Source: Caulobacteraceae bacterium (lineage in GTDB: Bacteria; Pseudomonadota; Alphaproteobacteria; Caulobacterales; Caulobacteraceae). From it: a stretch of DNA of 5,316 nt. This document shows, piece by piece, positions 1 through 5,218 of the stretch. The notes under the pieces were generated by a model that saw only the letters and a program-made list of their open reading frames with translations, was not told where the DNA came from and made no database searches. A program made the translations under genes and the position numbers. How positions within the stretch are numbered: position 1 is the stretch's first letter; each line of letters opens with the position of its first letter. The stretch lies in the NCBI GenBank assembly GCA_947479185.1, contig CANJYY010000219.1:1-5316 (forward strand). Reading direction: 5' to 3'.

Positions 1-648
1 AACACGTCGCGCCCGAACAACTCCGCCTTCAGCGATGCGGCGCCGGGTATCGCGCTGGACGCTCTGGCCCGCTTCGGCGTCCGCGACAGCTACGCCAAGG
101 ACGCCGAGATCTATGGCCAGTCCGAGCCGGTGGCGCGCATCTATCGCGTGGTCAGCGGCGCGGTCCGCACGACCCGCCTGATGGCCGACGGCCGGCGCCA
201 GGTCGGCGAGTTCTATTTCCCCGGCGACGTGTTCGGTCTCGAGACCGGCCCCGATCACCGCTTCTCGGCCGAAGCGCTGTGCGACAGCGTGGTGTTGTCG
301 GTGAAGCGCTCGACCCTGCGCGAATCGAATGCCGGCGAGGCCTTCGACCGGATGATCTGGGAAGCCACTGTCCGTGAGCTCGACCGGTCGCAGGATCATG
401 TGCTGATGCTGGGTCGCAAGACCGCTTCCGAGCGGGTCGCCAGCTTCCTCTTTGGCGTGATCGACCGGACTGGCGGCCTGGGCGATCTGCCGATGACCCG
501 CCAGGACATGGCCGACTATCTGGGCCTGACCATCGAGACGGTGTCGCGGATGCTCAGCCAGCTGCAGGCGACGTCGGTGGTCGAATTCGACGCCCTGCGT
601 CACTTCAAGGTCCGCAATCTCGAGGCCCTGGAGCGCCTCGCCGCCTGA
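1..648 (+). CDS. fixK: FixK-type Crp/Fnr transcriptional regulator (5' end outside window)
   Basis: The reading frame is open from base 1 to the TGA at 646-648, giving 215 visible residues. The start lies upstream of the window; the in-frame GTG at 130 falls inside the conserved sensor domain and is not the start. Visible residues about 15-115 form the cyclic-nucleotide-like beta roll (Y48-R-V-V-S-G-A-V-R, then D63-G-R-R-Q-V-G and P74-G-D-V-F-G-L-E). Residues about 140-205 form the winged helix-turn-helix. The recognition helix (about 177-189) holds E179, S182 and R183, the FNR/FixK residues known to contact TTGAT half-sites, which agrees with the operators found downstream. Only one cysteine (C94) is visible, so an FNR-style Fe-S cluster is unlikely; activity is probably set by fixK transcription through FixJ, as in known FixLJ-K cascades. 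fixL follows in the same direction after about 58 bases. A paralogue such as NnrR or Dnr is possible, but residue pattern and neighbours favour FixK. Confidence 0.9.
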   Translation, partial: NTSRPNNSAFSDAAPGIALDALARFGVRDSYAKDAEIYGQSEPVARIYRVVSGAVRTTRLMADGRRQVGEFYFPGDVFGLETGPDHRFSAEALCDSVVLSVKRSTLRESNAGEAFDRMIWEATVRELDRSQDHVLMLGRKTASERVASFLFGVIDRTGGLGDLPMTRQDMADYLGLTIETVSRMLSQLQATSVVEFDALRHFKVRNLEALERLAA

Positions 649-706
649 GGCGGTTCACGACGCCTCGACCGCCGTGCCCGGATGGGTATAGTTGGTCAGG
701 GCGGAC

Positions 707-1888
707 ATGACAGACATCCGGAAATTCACCGACGAATCGGTAGGGCCTGAAGAGGCGCTGCAGGCGCTGCGGGAGCGCGAGGCCCACCTGCGGTCGATCC
801 TCGACACCGTGCCGGACGCGATGGTCGTCATCGACATCCACGGCGTCATCCAGTCCTTCAGCGCGACGGCGGAACGCCTGTTCGGCTGGACCGCCGACGA
901 GGCGATCGGCCGCAACGTCAGCATGCTGATGCCGCAGCCCTATCATGACGCCCATGACGGCTATCTCGAGCGCTATCTGACCACCGGCGAGCGCCGGATT
1001 ATCGGCATCGGCCGGGTGGTTGTCGGCGAGCGCCGGGACGGCTCGACCTTCCCGATGGAACTGTCCGTCGGCGAGATGGTTTCCGCCGAGCGTCGCCATT
1101 TCACCGGCTTCGTCCGTGACCTGACCGAACGCCAGGAGACCGAGCGGCGTCTGCAGGACCTGCAGTCCGAACTGGTCCATGTCTCGCGGCTGACGGCCAT
1201 GGGCGAGATGGCATCCGCCCTGGCGCACGAACTCAATCAACCCCTTTCGGCGGCGGCCAACTACCTGAAGGGCTCGCGGCGGCTGCTGGAATCTGACACG
1301 CCCGACCTGCCGCGCCTGCGCGACGCGATGGAAAAGGCGGCTGACCAGACCCTGCGCGCCGGCCAGATCATTCGCCGGCTGCGCGACTTCGTCGCCCGTG
1401 GCGAAGCCGAGCCCCGCATCGAAAGCCTGCCCAAGGCCATCGAGGAGGCAGGGGTCCTGGCCCTGATCGGAGCGTCCGAGCGCGGCGTTCGGGTTCACTA
1501 CCGCATGGACCGGCGGGTCGACCTGGTGCTGGCCGACAAGGTGCAGATCCAGCAGGTGCTGGTGAACCTGATGCGCAATGCCATCGAAGCCATGCAGGGG
1601 GCGGACAAGCGTGAGCTGACCGTCTCGGCCACGCCCGCCAGGGACGGCATGATCGAGGTCGCCATCGCCGACACGGGCCCGGGTATCAGCCCCGGCCTCG
1701 CCGAGCGTCTGTTCCAGCCCTTCTTCACGACCAAGTCCCAGGGCATGGGGGTGGGGCTGTCGATCTCCCGCACCATTATCGAGGCTCATGGCGGCCGTAT
1801 CTGGGTCGAGACCAATGAGCGGGGCGGGGCTACGTTCCGGTTCACATTGCGGGCGGTGGAGCCCGGGGATCTGGGTGACGATGACTGA
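707..1888 (+). CDS. fixL: FixL oxygen-sensing haem PAS histidine kinase (soluble, single PAS)
   Basis: This is a cytoplasmic sensor kinase that binds oxygen at a haem in its PAS domain and phosphorylates FixJ when oxygen is low. The ATG at 707 is preferred over the in-frame TTG at 692 because AGGG at 698-701 is well placed for it; this gives 393 residues. The PAS domain spans about residues 25-145. By alignment with remembered Bradyrhizobium FixL, H83 in HDGY is the proximal haem ligand (H200), R89 matches R206, R103 in GIGR matches the gating R220, and I98, L119 and V121 line the distal pocket. The kinase follows: phospho-acceptor H174 in AHELNQPL, N-box N291 in [10 protein letters not shown]322-T-G-P-G, FFTTK, and G346-M-G-V-G-L-S. 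There are no membrane segments, unlike Sinorhizobium FixL, and no extra N-terminal PAS, unlike Bradyrhizobium FixL (about 505 residues). The 3' end overlaps fixJ by 8 bases, implying translational coupling. Confidence 0.95.
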   Translation: MTDIRKFTDESVGPEEALQALREREAHLRSILDTVPDAMVVIDIHGVIQSFSATAERLFGWTADEAIGRNVSMLMPQPYHDAHDGYLERYLTTGERRIIGIGRVVVGERRDGSTFPMELSVGEMVSAERRHFTGFVRDLTERQETERRLQDLQSELVHVSRLTAMGEMASALAHELNQPLSAAANYLKGSRRLLESDTPDLPRLRDAMEKAADQTLRAGQIIRRLRDFVARGEAEPRIESLPKAIEEAGVLALIGASERGVRVHYRMDRRVDLVLADKVQIQQVLVNLMRNAIEAMQGADKRELTVSATPARDGMIEVAIADTGPGISPGLAERLFQPFFTTKSQGMGVGLSISRTIIEAHGGRIWVETNERGGATFRFTLRAVEPGDLGDDD

Positions 1889-2486
1889 CGCGCTTGTTCA
1901 CATCATCGACGACGATGCGGCCATGCGGGACTCCCTGGTCTTCCTGCTGGACACCGCAGGCTTCAGGGTCACGGCGAGCGCCTCGGCGGCCGAATTTCTC
2001 CGCACGGTTCCCGACCCCCGGCTCGGCTGTATCGTCACCGACATCCGCATGCCCGACATGACGGGTCTGGAACTGATCAAGGTTCTGCGGGCGGGCGGCC
2101 ATGCCTATCCGGTGGTCGTGATCACGGGTCATGGAGACGTGCCCCTGGCCGTCGAGGCGATGAAGGCCGGCGTGATCGACTTCATCGAAAAGCCGTTCGA
2201 CGACGAGGCCTTGCTCGACGCCATCCGGATCGCGTTCAGGGTTCGCAACGATCAGGCGGACGCCAGTCCCGAGCGTCAGGCGATCAGGGCGCGGCTGGAC
2301 GACCTGTCACCGCGCGAACGGGACGTGCTCGGCGGCGTGGTCGCCGGCAAGCCGAACAAGATCATCGCCAATGATCTGGGCATCAGCCCGCGCACGGTCG
2401 AGGTCTACCGCGCCAACCTGATGACCAAGATGGGCGCGGGCAGCCTGTCGGAACTGGTCCGCATGGCGCTCGTCGCCGGATATTGA
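1881..2486 (+). CDS. fixJ: FixJ response regulator (receiver plus LuxR-type HTH)
   Basis: This is the FixL partner; when phosphorylated it activates transcription of fixK-type genes. The ATG at 1881 overlaps the fixL stop (ATGACTGA), with GGGTGA just upstream. It yields 201 residues, close to the 204-205 of rhizobial FixJ; the same frame is open further upstream but that would add a non-homologous tail. Receiver residues: acidic pocket D10-D12, phospho-acceptor D54 in [11 protein letters not shown]82 in VITGHGDVP, and K104 in DFIEKPF. The output domain (about 135-201) has the LuxR/NarL-type helix-turn-helix, with L142-S-P-R-E-R-D-V-L, then K157-P-N-K-I-I-A, and the recognition helix around S169[10 protein letters not shown]. 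It is co-transcribed with fixL. The FixJ target promoter for fixK would lie left of the window; no FixJ-type site was recognised inside it. Confidence 0.95.
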   Translation: MTDALVHIIDDDAAMRDSLVFLLDTAGFRVTASASAAEFLRTVPDPRLGCIVTDIRMPDMTGLELIKVLRAGGHAYPVVVITGHGDVPLAVEAMKAGVIDFIEKPFDDEALLDAIRIAFRVRNDQADASPERQAIRARLDDLSPRERDVLGGVVAGKPNKIIANDLGISPRTVEVYRANLMTKMGAGSLSELVRMALVAGY

Positions 2487-2492
2487 CGCCCA

Positions 2493-2506
2493 TTGATTCA
2501 GATCAA
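2493..2506 (+). promoter_or_regulatory. FixK/FNR operator, perfect palindrome
   Basis: TTGATTCAGATCAA is a perfect TTGAT-N4-ATCAA palindrome starting six bases after the fixJ stop. It matches the FNR/FixK consensus at all ten informative positions. With the usual activator geometry (centre at -41.5), transcription would begin near 2541, one base before the ATG of the receiver gene. This suggests FixK control of that gene separately from fixLJ. No clear -10 box is visible. Confidence 0.85.
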
Positions 2507-2541
2507 GGTTGCCTGCGGCGCTCGCCGTCAGGCTTCCGTCC

Positions 2542-2949
2542 ATGCGTCTCGACAGCGGACATTCGGCCGAGGGCCAGGCGACCGCCGTCATCGTGGACGA
2601 TGACGAGGACCTCCTCGCCGCCCTGAAATTCTCGCTTGAGCTGGACGGTCTGCGCGTGATCACGCACCGGTCACCCGAGACGGTCGACCTCAAGGACCTG
2701 CCGGAGCGTGATGTCTGCCTGGTGCTCGACTATCGCCTGCCAGCCGCCAACGGTCTCGAGTTGCTTGAACGGCTGAGGGCGGGGGGCGGCAAGCAGCCGG
2801 CAATCCTCATCACCAGCCACGCCAGTCCCGCTGTCCGCGAGAGCGTGCGGGCGGCCGGCGCGACCCTCGTTGAAAAGCCGCTGCTCGGCGACACCCTGGT
2901 GCAGACGATCCGCGCCGTCCTGGCCGCAAGGAATGATCCAGGTCAATGA
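2542..2949 (+). CDS. Stand-alone receiver-domain protein, candidate FixT-like feedback regulator
   Basis: A 135-residue protein made of one response-regulator receiver domain with no output domain. The acidic pocket is D19-D20-D21, the phospho-acceptor is D63 in LVLDYRLP, the switch residue is T91 in ILITSH, and the conserved lysine is K112 in VEKP, so all phosphorylation residues are present. The ATG at 2542 is chosen. An in-frame TTG at 2509 would start three bases after a perfect FixK operator and add a tail with no similarity to receivers. Only a weak AGG (2530-2532) precedes the ATG. Position after fixLJ and FixK control recall Caulobacter FixT, a single-domain receiver that inhibits FixL; that role here is inferred. 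Caulobacter FixT has been described as an Fe-S-binding protein, whereas only one cysteine (C59) is present here. Alternatives are a phosphate sink on FixL or a receiver for another kinase. Confidence 0.85.
   Translation: MRLDSGHSAEGQATAVIVDDDEDLLAALKFSLELDGLRVITHRSPETVDLKDLPERDVCLVLDYRLPAANGLELLERLRAGGGKQPAILITSHASPAVRESVRAAGATLVEKPLLGDTLVQTIRAVLAARNDPGQ
2933..2946 (+). promoter_or_regulatory. FixK/FNR operator within the end of the receiver gene
   Basis: ATGATCCAGGTCAA matches TTGAT-N4-ATCAA with a first-base change and a G in the right arm. Its 14-base core TGATCCAGGTCAAT (2934-2947) is identical to that of the operator at 4444-4457 before ompW. The site falls on the last codons (N-D-P-G-Q) of the receiver gene. 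A centre at 2939.5 predicts a transcript start near 2981, which leaves a leader of about 24 bases containing AAAGGAG before the small membrane protein gene. A weak TACTGG near 2972-2977 might serve as the -10 region. Confidence 0.75.
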
Positions 2950-2989
2950 AGCGGCCTTCCGGGGCGAGGCCTACTGGCCCTCCAACCCG

Positions 2990-2996
2990 AAAGGAG
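2990..2996 (+). promoter_or_regulatory. Strong ribosome binding site for the 41-residue ORF
   Basis: AAAGGAG lies eight bases before the ATG at 3005. It is one of the best Shine-Dalgarno matches in the window and is the main evidence that this short frame is translated. Confidence 0.8.
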
Positions 2997-3004
2997 ACCC
3001 CGGA

Positions 3005-3130
3005 ATGCTTGAGACCCTGACCGCCCTGCCGACCGCGCACCAGGCCTATCTGGCGATGGTCGTCATCGGGTTCTCGGCCTTCGCCCTCACCCTCGGGACC
3101 GTGTCCACCTGGGTCAACCTGAGCAAGTAA
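3005..3130 (+). CDS. Small single-helix membrane protein, unrecognised
   Basis: A 41-residue protein (ATG 3005, TAA 3128-3130) that I do not recognise. It has a short polar N-terminus (residues 1-13, with E3 and H12), one hydrophobic helix at about residues 14-34 rich in V, A, L, F and G, and a short tail ending N-L-S-K. It therefore looks like an inner-membrane small protein with no cleavable signal. The frame is open further upstream, but that overlaps the receiver gene in another frame and lacks a good binding site, so 3005 is the start. It forms a complete unit: FixK operator at 2933-2946, AAAGGAG at 2990-2996 and a rho-independent terminator at 3137-3167. This predicts a short, abundant transcript made under low oxygen. 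The sequence does not resemble CydX or CcoQ as I know them. A role as an accessory subunit of a respiratory complex is only a guess from regulation and size. Confidence 0.75.
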   Translation: MLETLTALPTAHQAYLAMVVIGFSAFALTLGTVSTWVNLSK

Positions 3131-3136
3131 GCCCCG

Positions 3137-3167
3137 ACGCCGGCCGGATTTCCGCGCCGGCGTTTTT
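3137..3167 (+). terminator. Rho-independent terminator after the small membrane protein
   Basis: ACGCCGGC (3137-3144) pairs perfectly with GCCGGCGT (3156-3163); the loop can form a further CGGA/TCCG pairing. The run of five T (3163-3167) completes the structure. It begins six bases after the TAA and should separate the small gene from the diiron gene. Confidence 0.85.
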
Positions 3168-3182
3168 CACGATCAAAAAATG

Positions 3183-3212
3183 ACGCCCCCGTCATCTTTG
3201 AAAAGGGGGCGT
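3183..3212 (+). other. GC-rich hairpin in the leader of the diiron gene
   Basis: ACGCCCCC (3183-3190) and GGGGGCGT (3205-3212) form a perfect 8-base-pair stem around a 14-base loop, ending seven bases before the GGGAG binding site at 3219-3223. There is no T-run after it, so it is not a standard terminator. It overlaps a second palindrome, TGACGCCCCCGTCA (3181-3194), that could be a protein-binding site instead. Either reading is inference. Confidence 0.45.
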
Positions 3213-3218
3213 GAAACC

Positions 3219-3223
3219 GGGAG
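3219..3223 (+). promoter_or_regulatory. Ribosome binding site deciding the diiron gene start
   Basis: GGGAG abuts the ATG at 3224 with no spacing but lies six bases before the in-frame ATG at 3230, so the second ATG is the likely start. Confidence 0.65.
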
Positions 3224-3229
3224 ATGGAA

Positions 3230-4339
3230 ATGCTGAAAGTCACACTGGTCGACGGTCCGCCGCAGGACGTCCGTGAGTTCGACAACGAATTGACCCACAA
3301 GCTGACTTCGGAGGACGTCGAGGTTATCCGCGAGATTTTCCGCACGCCGCTGACGGGCTCGTACAACTGGGATTACCAGGACGCCAACGCGCGCATTCGC
3401 AAGCTCTATGAGCTGGGCAAGCGGTTCAACTGGGACGCCCAGATGGACGTCGACTGGGACGTGCCGTTTCCGACGGGTGAGACGCCGAACGATCCGGCCG
3501 GCAACGCCTTCGCCGGCCACCCAAAGTATGAAGCCCTGACGCCGCAGCAGAAGCTCGACTTCGCCTGGCGCAGCCACGCCCAGACCCTGTCGCAGTTTCT
3601 GCACGGCGAGCAGGGGGCCATGCTGGTCGCCAGCCAGCTGGTCAGCTGCGCCCCGACCTACGACGCCAAGCTCTACGCCTCGTCACAGACGTTCGACGAG
3701 GCCCGCCATGTCGAGGTGTTCCACAAGTACCTCACCGAGCGCTGCAAGATCGTCTACCCGATCAACCCGAACCTGAAGCTGCTGCTCGACAAGGTGCTGA
3801 CCGACGAGCGCTGGGACCTGAAGTTCATCGGCATGCAGGTGCTGATCGAGGGTCTCGCCCTGGCCGCCTTCCAGGCAATGACCCAGAGCACCCGTGATCC
3901 GCTGCTGAAGCAGATCCTTGAGCTGGTCCAGCGCGACGAGGGCCGGCACGTCGCCTTCGGCGTCAACTACCTCGAGGACTGGATCCGCGCGCTGCCCGAG
4001 CACGAGATCGAGGAACGGGCCCAGTTCGCCTACGAGGCCTGCGTGATCATGCGCGAGCGCCTGTTCAGCGTGGACGTGCCCCAGGAGTACGGCTTCACGC
4101 TCGAGGAGGCCCGCGAGATCAATCACAAGGCCCAGGCCGGCGACGCGTTCCGCGATTTCCTGTTCGCCCGCATGATCCCGAACCTGAAGCGGATCGGCCT
4201 GCTGACCGAGACCGTCCGGCCCAAGTTCGAGGCGCTCGGGGTGCTGCGGTTCGAAGACGAGGTCCACGACGGCCTGATCGACTGGGCCACCCTCGAAAAG
4301 CCGCTGCCGATCACGCCCCGCCAGATGGCAGCCGAATAG
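3230..4339 (+). CDS. Ferritin-like diiron-carboxylate protein, ribonucleotide reductase R2-like
   Basis: A 369-residue soluble, mainly helical protein with the six-ligand pattern of a carboxylate-bridged diiron site: E127 in LHGEQGAM, E157 and H160 in DEARH, E207 in LIEGLALAAF, and E237 and H240 in DEGRH. This places it in the ferritin-like superfamily that includes R2 subunits, R2-like ligand-binding oxidases and acyl-ACP desaturases. The radical tyrosine of class Ia R2 sits four residues after the first ExxH histidine; here that residue is F164. The Val-Tyr crosslink residues of R2lox are also not seen at the matching spots (G129 and M202). It is therefore probably not a standard ribonucleotide reductase subunit, and no large subunit gene is nearby. 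It may be a diiron oxygenase or oxidase of unknown substrate. It lies between two terminators, so it is probably monocistronic. Fold and metal site are well supported; the reaction is unknown. Confidence 0.8.
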   Translation: MLKVTLVDGPPQDVREFDNELTHKLTSEDVEVIREIFRTPLTGSYNWDYQDANARIRKLYELGKRFNWDAQMDVDWDVPFPTGETPNDPAGNAFAGHPKYEALTPQQKLDFAWRSHAQTLSQFLHGEQGAMLVASQLVSCAPTYDAKLYASSQTFDEARHVEVFHKYLTERCKIVYPINPNLKLLLDKVLTDERWDLKFIGMQVLIEGLALAAFQAMTQSTRDPLLKQILELVQRDEGRHVAFGVNYLEDWIRALPEHEIEERAQFAYEACVIMRERLFSVDVPQEYGFTLEEAREINHKAQAGDAFRDFLFARMIPNLKRIGLLTETVRPKFEALGVLRFEDEVHDGLIDWATLEKPLPITPRQMAAE

Positions 4340-4373
4340 CCCTTCGACCGCCTCATCCGTTTCGTCCAACTCC

Positions 4374-4410
4374 AGGCCCCCGGCTCTTCCGGCGCGGGGG
4401 CCTCCTTTTT
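4374..4410 (+). terminator. Rho-independent terminator after the diiron gene
   Basis: AGGCCCCCG (4374-4382) pairs perfectly over nine bases with CGGGGGCCT (4395-4403), with a 12-base loop and a run of five T (4406-4410). It ends the diiron gene transcript and insulates the ompW promoter region. Confidence 0.9.
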
Positions 4411-4443
4411 GTCCGGAGCGCGCGGGCCGCTGGCAACGATGAA

Positions 4444-4457
4444 TTGATCCAGGTCAA
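4444..4457 (+). promoter_or_regulatory. FixK/FNR operator, upstream copy before ompW
   Basis: TTGATCCAGGTCAA is TTGAT-N4-GTCAA, nine of ten consensus positions. It is the distal member of a tandem pair before ompW, centred 34 bases upstream of the second copy. Confidence 0.8.
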
Positions 4458-4477
4458 TCGACATGTTTTTGACTGAA

Positions 4478-4491
4478 TTGATCCACGTCAC
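4478..4491 (+). promoter_or_regulatory. FixK/FNR operator, downstream copy before ompW
   Basis: TTGATCCACGTCAC has a perfect left half-site and a three-of-five right half-site. Its centre at 4484.5 predicts a transcript start near 4526, leaving a 45-base leader before the ompW ATG. A TATTGA at 4513-4518 sits at about the right place for a -10 box. The proximal position suggests that this weaker copy is the activating site. Confidence 0.7.
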
Positions 4492-4570
4492 GGCCCGCCA
4501 TGCAGGATCGATTATTGATCAGTTGTCCGGAGCAACAGACGCCCCGGCCCAAAAGCAAGGGGATATCAAG

Positions 4571-5218
4571 ATGAAAACCATGATCGCCACCGCGGTGGTA
4601 GCCGCTGCCCTGGCGGCCGCGGGTGGAGCTTCGGCTGCCGACTTTCAGCCCAAGACCGCCGGAACCTGGCTGGTCGACGTGCGCGCCACCTCGGTGGCCC
4701 CTGACGAGTCCGGTGACATTCTGACCGCCGGCGGCGTTGACAGCACCCTGAACGTCAAGGTCGACAACGACACCATTCCGTCGCTCGGCATTTCCTACTT
4801 CGTGACCGACAAGATCGCCGTCGAGCTGATCCTGGGCACGTCCAAGCACACGGTCTCGGCCACGACCGCGCCGACCGCCACGCCCGTGCATGACACCTGG
4901 GTCCTGCCGCCGGTCCTGTCGGTCCAGTATCACCCGCTGCCCGCGGCGCGCTTCAGCCCGTACGTCGGCGCCGGCATCAACTACATGATCTTCTATCAGG
5001 GCAAGGACCGGAACGGCTTCACCGTCGATCTGGAAAACGGCTTCGGCTACTCGCTGCAGGCCGGTGCGGACATCGCCCTGACCGGCCCCTGGTCGCTGAA
5101 CGTCGACGTGAAGAAGGTCTTCTTCGACACCGACGCCAGCATCAACGGCGGCACGCTGAAGTCGGACGTGACCCTCGACCCGCTGGTCGTGTCGGTGGGC
5201 GTCGGACGCAAGTTCTAG
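4571..5218 (+). CDS. ompW: OmpW-family outer membrane protein
   Basis: A 215-residue precursor. The first 22 residues are a typical signal peptide: K2, a hydrophobic Ala/Val-rich core, and cleavage after A20-S-A. The mature protein fits the small eight-stranded OmpW barrel: it opens with the W33-L-V-D-V-R-A-T-S-V-A-P-D stretch, alternates hydrophobic residues through the strands, contains FSPYVGAGINY, and ends in a VSVGVGRKF strand with the C-terminal Phe expected for barrel insertion. Length matches the family (about 210). The ATG at 4571 follows AAGGGGA (4557-4563) by seven bases; an earlier in-frame ATG at 4463 would lie across the operators and bury the signal peptide. Two FixK operators and a -10-like box precede it, so induction at low oxygen is likely; enterobacterial ompW is also known to respond to FNR. 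The family is proposed to pass small hydrophobic molecules; the cargo here is unknown. Confidence 0.92.
   Translation: MKTMIATAVVAAALAAAGGASAADFQPKTAGTWLVDVRATSVAPDESGDILTAGGVDSTLNVKVDNDTIPSLGISYFVTDKIAVELILGTSKHTVSATTAPTATPVHDTWVLPPVLSVQYHPLPAARFSPYVGAGINYMIFYQGKDRNGFTVDLENGFGYSLQAGADIALTGPWSLNVDVKKVFFDTDASINGGTLKSDVTLDPLVVSVGVGRKF

Noticed and set aside
641..666. Inverted repeats at the fixK stop (CCGCCTGAGGCGG, and GAGGCG/CGCCTC)
   Set aside because: Short stems with no T-run, so not a convincing terminator. fixK and fixL run the same way and may be co-transcribed.
692..706. TTG start for fixL
   Set aside because: The ATG at 707 has a better start codon and a well-spaced AGGG; the extra five residues have no support. 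The choice does not affect function.
605..1789. 394-codon open frame on the - strand across fixL
   Set aside because: It is the antisense shadow of a high-GC gene. The + strand frame carries every FixL haem and kinase motif, and the antisense product shows no recognisable domain.
1788..1880. Upstream extension of fixJ into fixL
   Set aside because: FixJ similarity begins at the ATG at 1881, which gives the normal family length and a typical short overlap with fixL.
3683..4369. 228-codon open frame on the - strand across the diiron gene
   Set aside because: Another GC-driven antisense shadow; the + strand has all six diiron ligands in order plus a binding site and terminator.
4463..4570. Upstream in-frame ATG for ompW
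   Set aside because: It would place coding sequence over the proximal FixK operator and -10 region and add 36 residues before a well-formed signal peptide; AAGGGGA supports the ATG at 4571.
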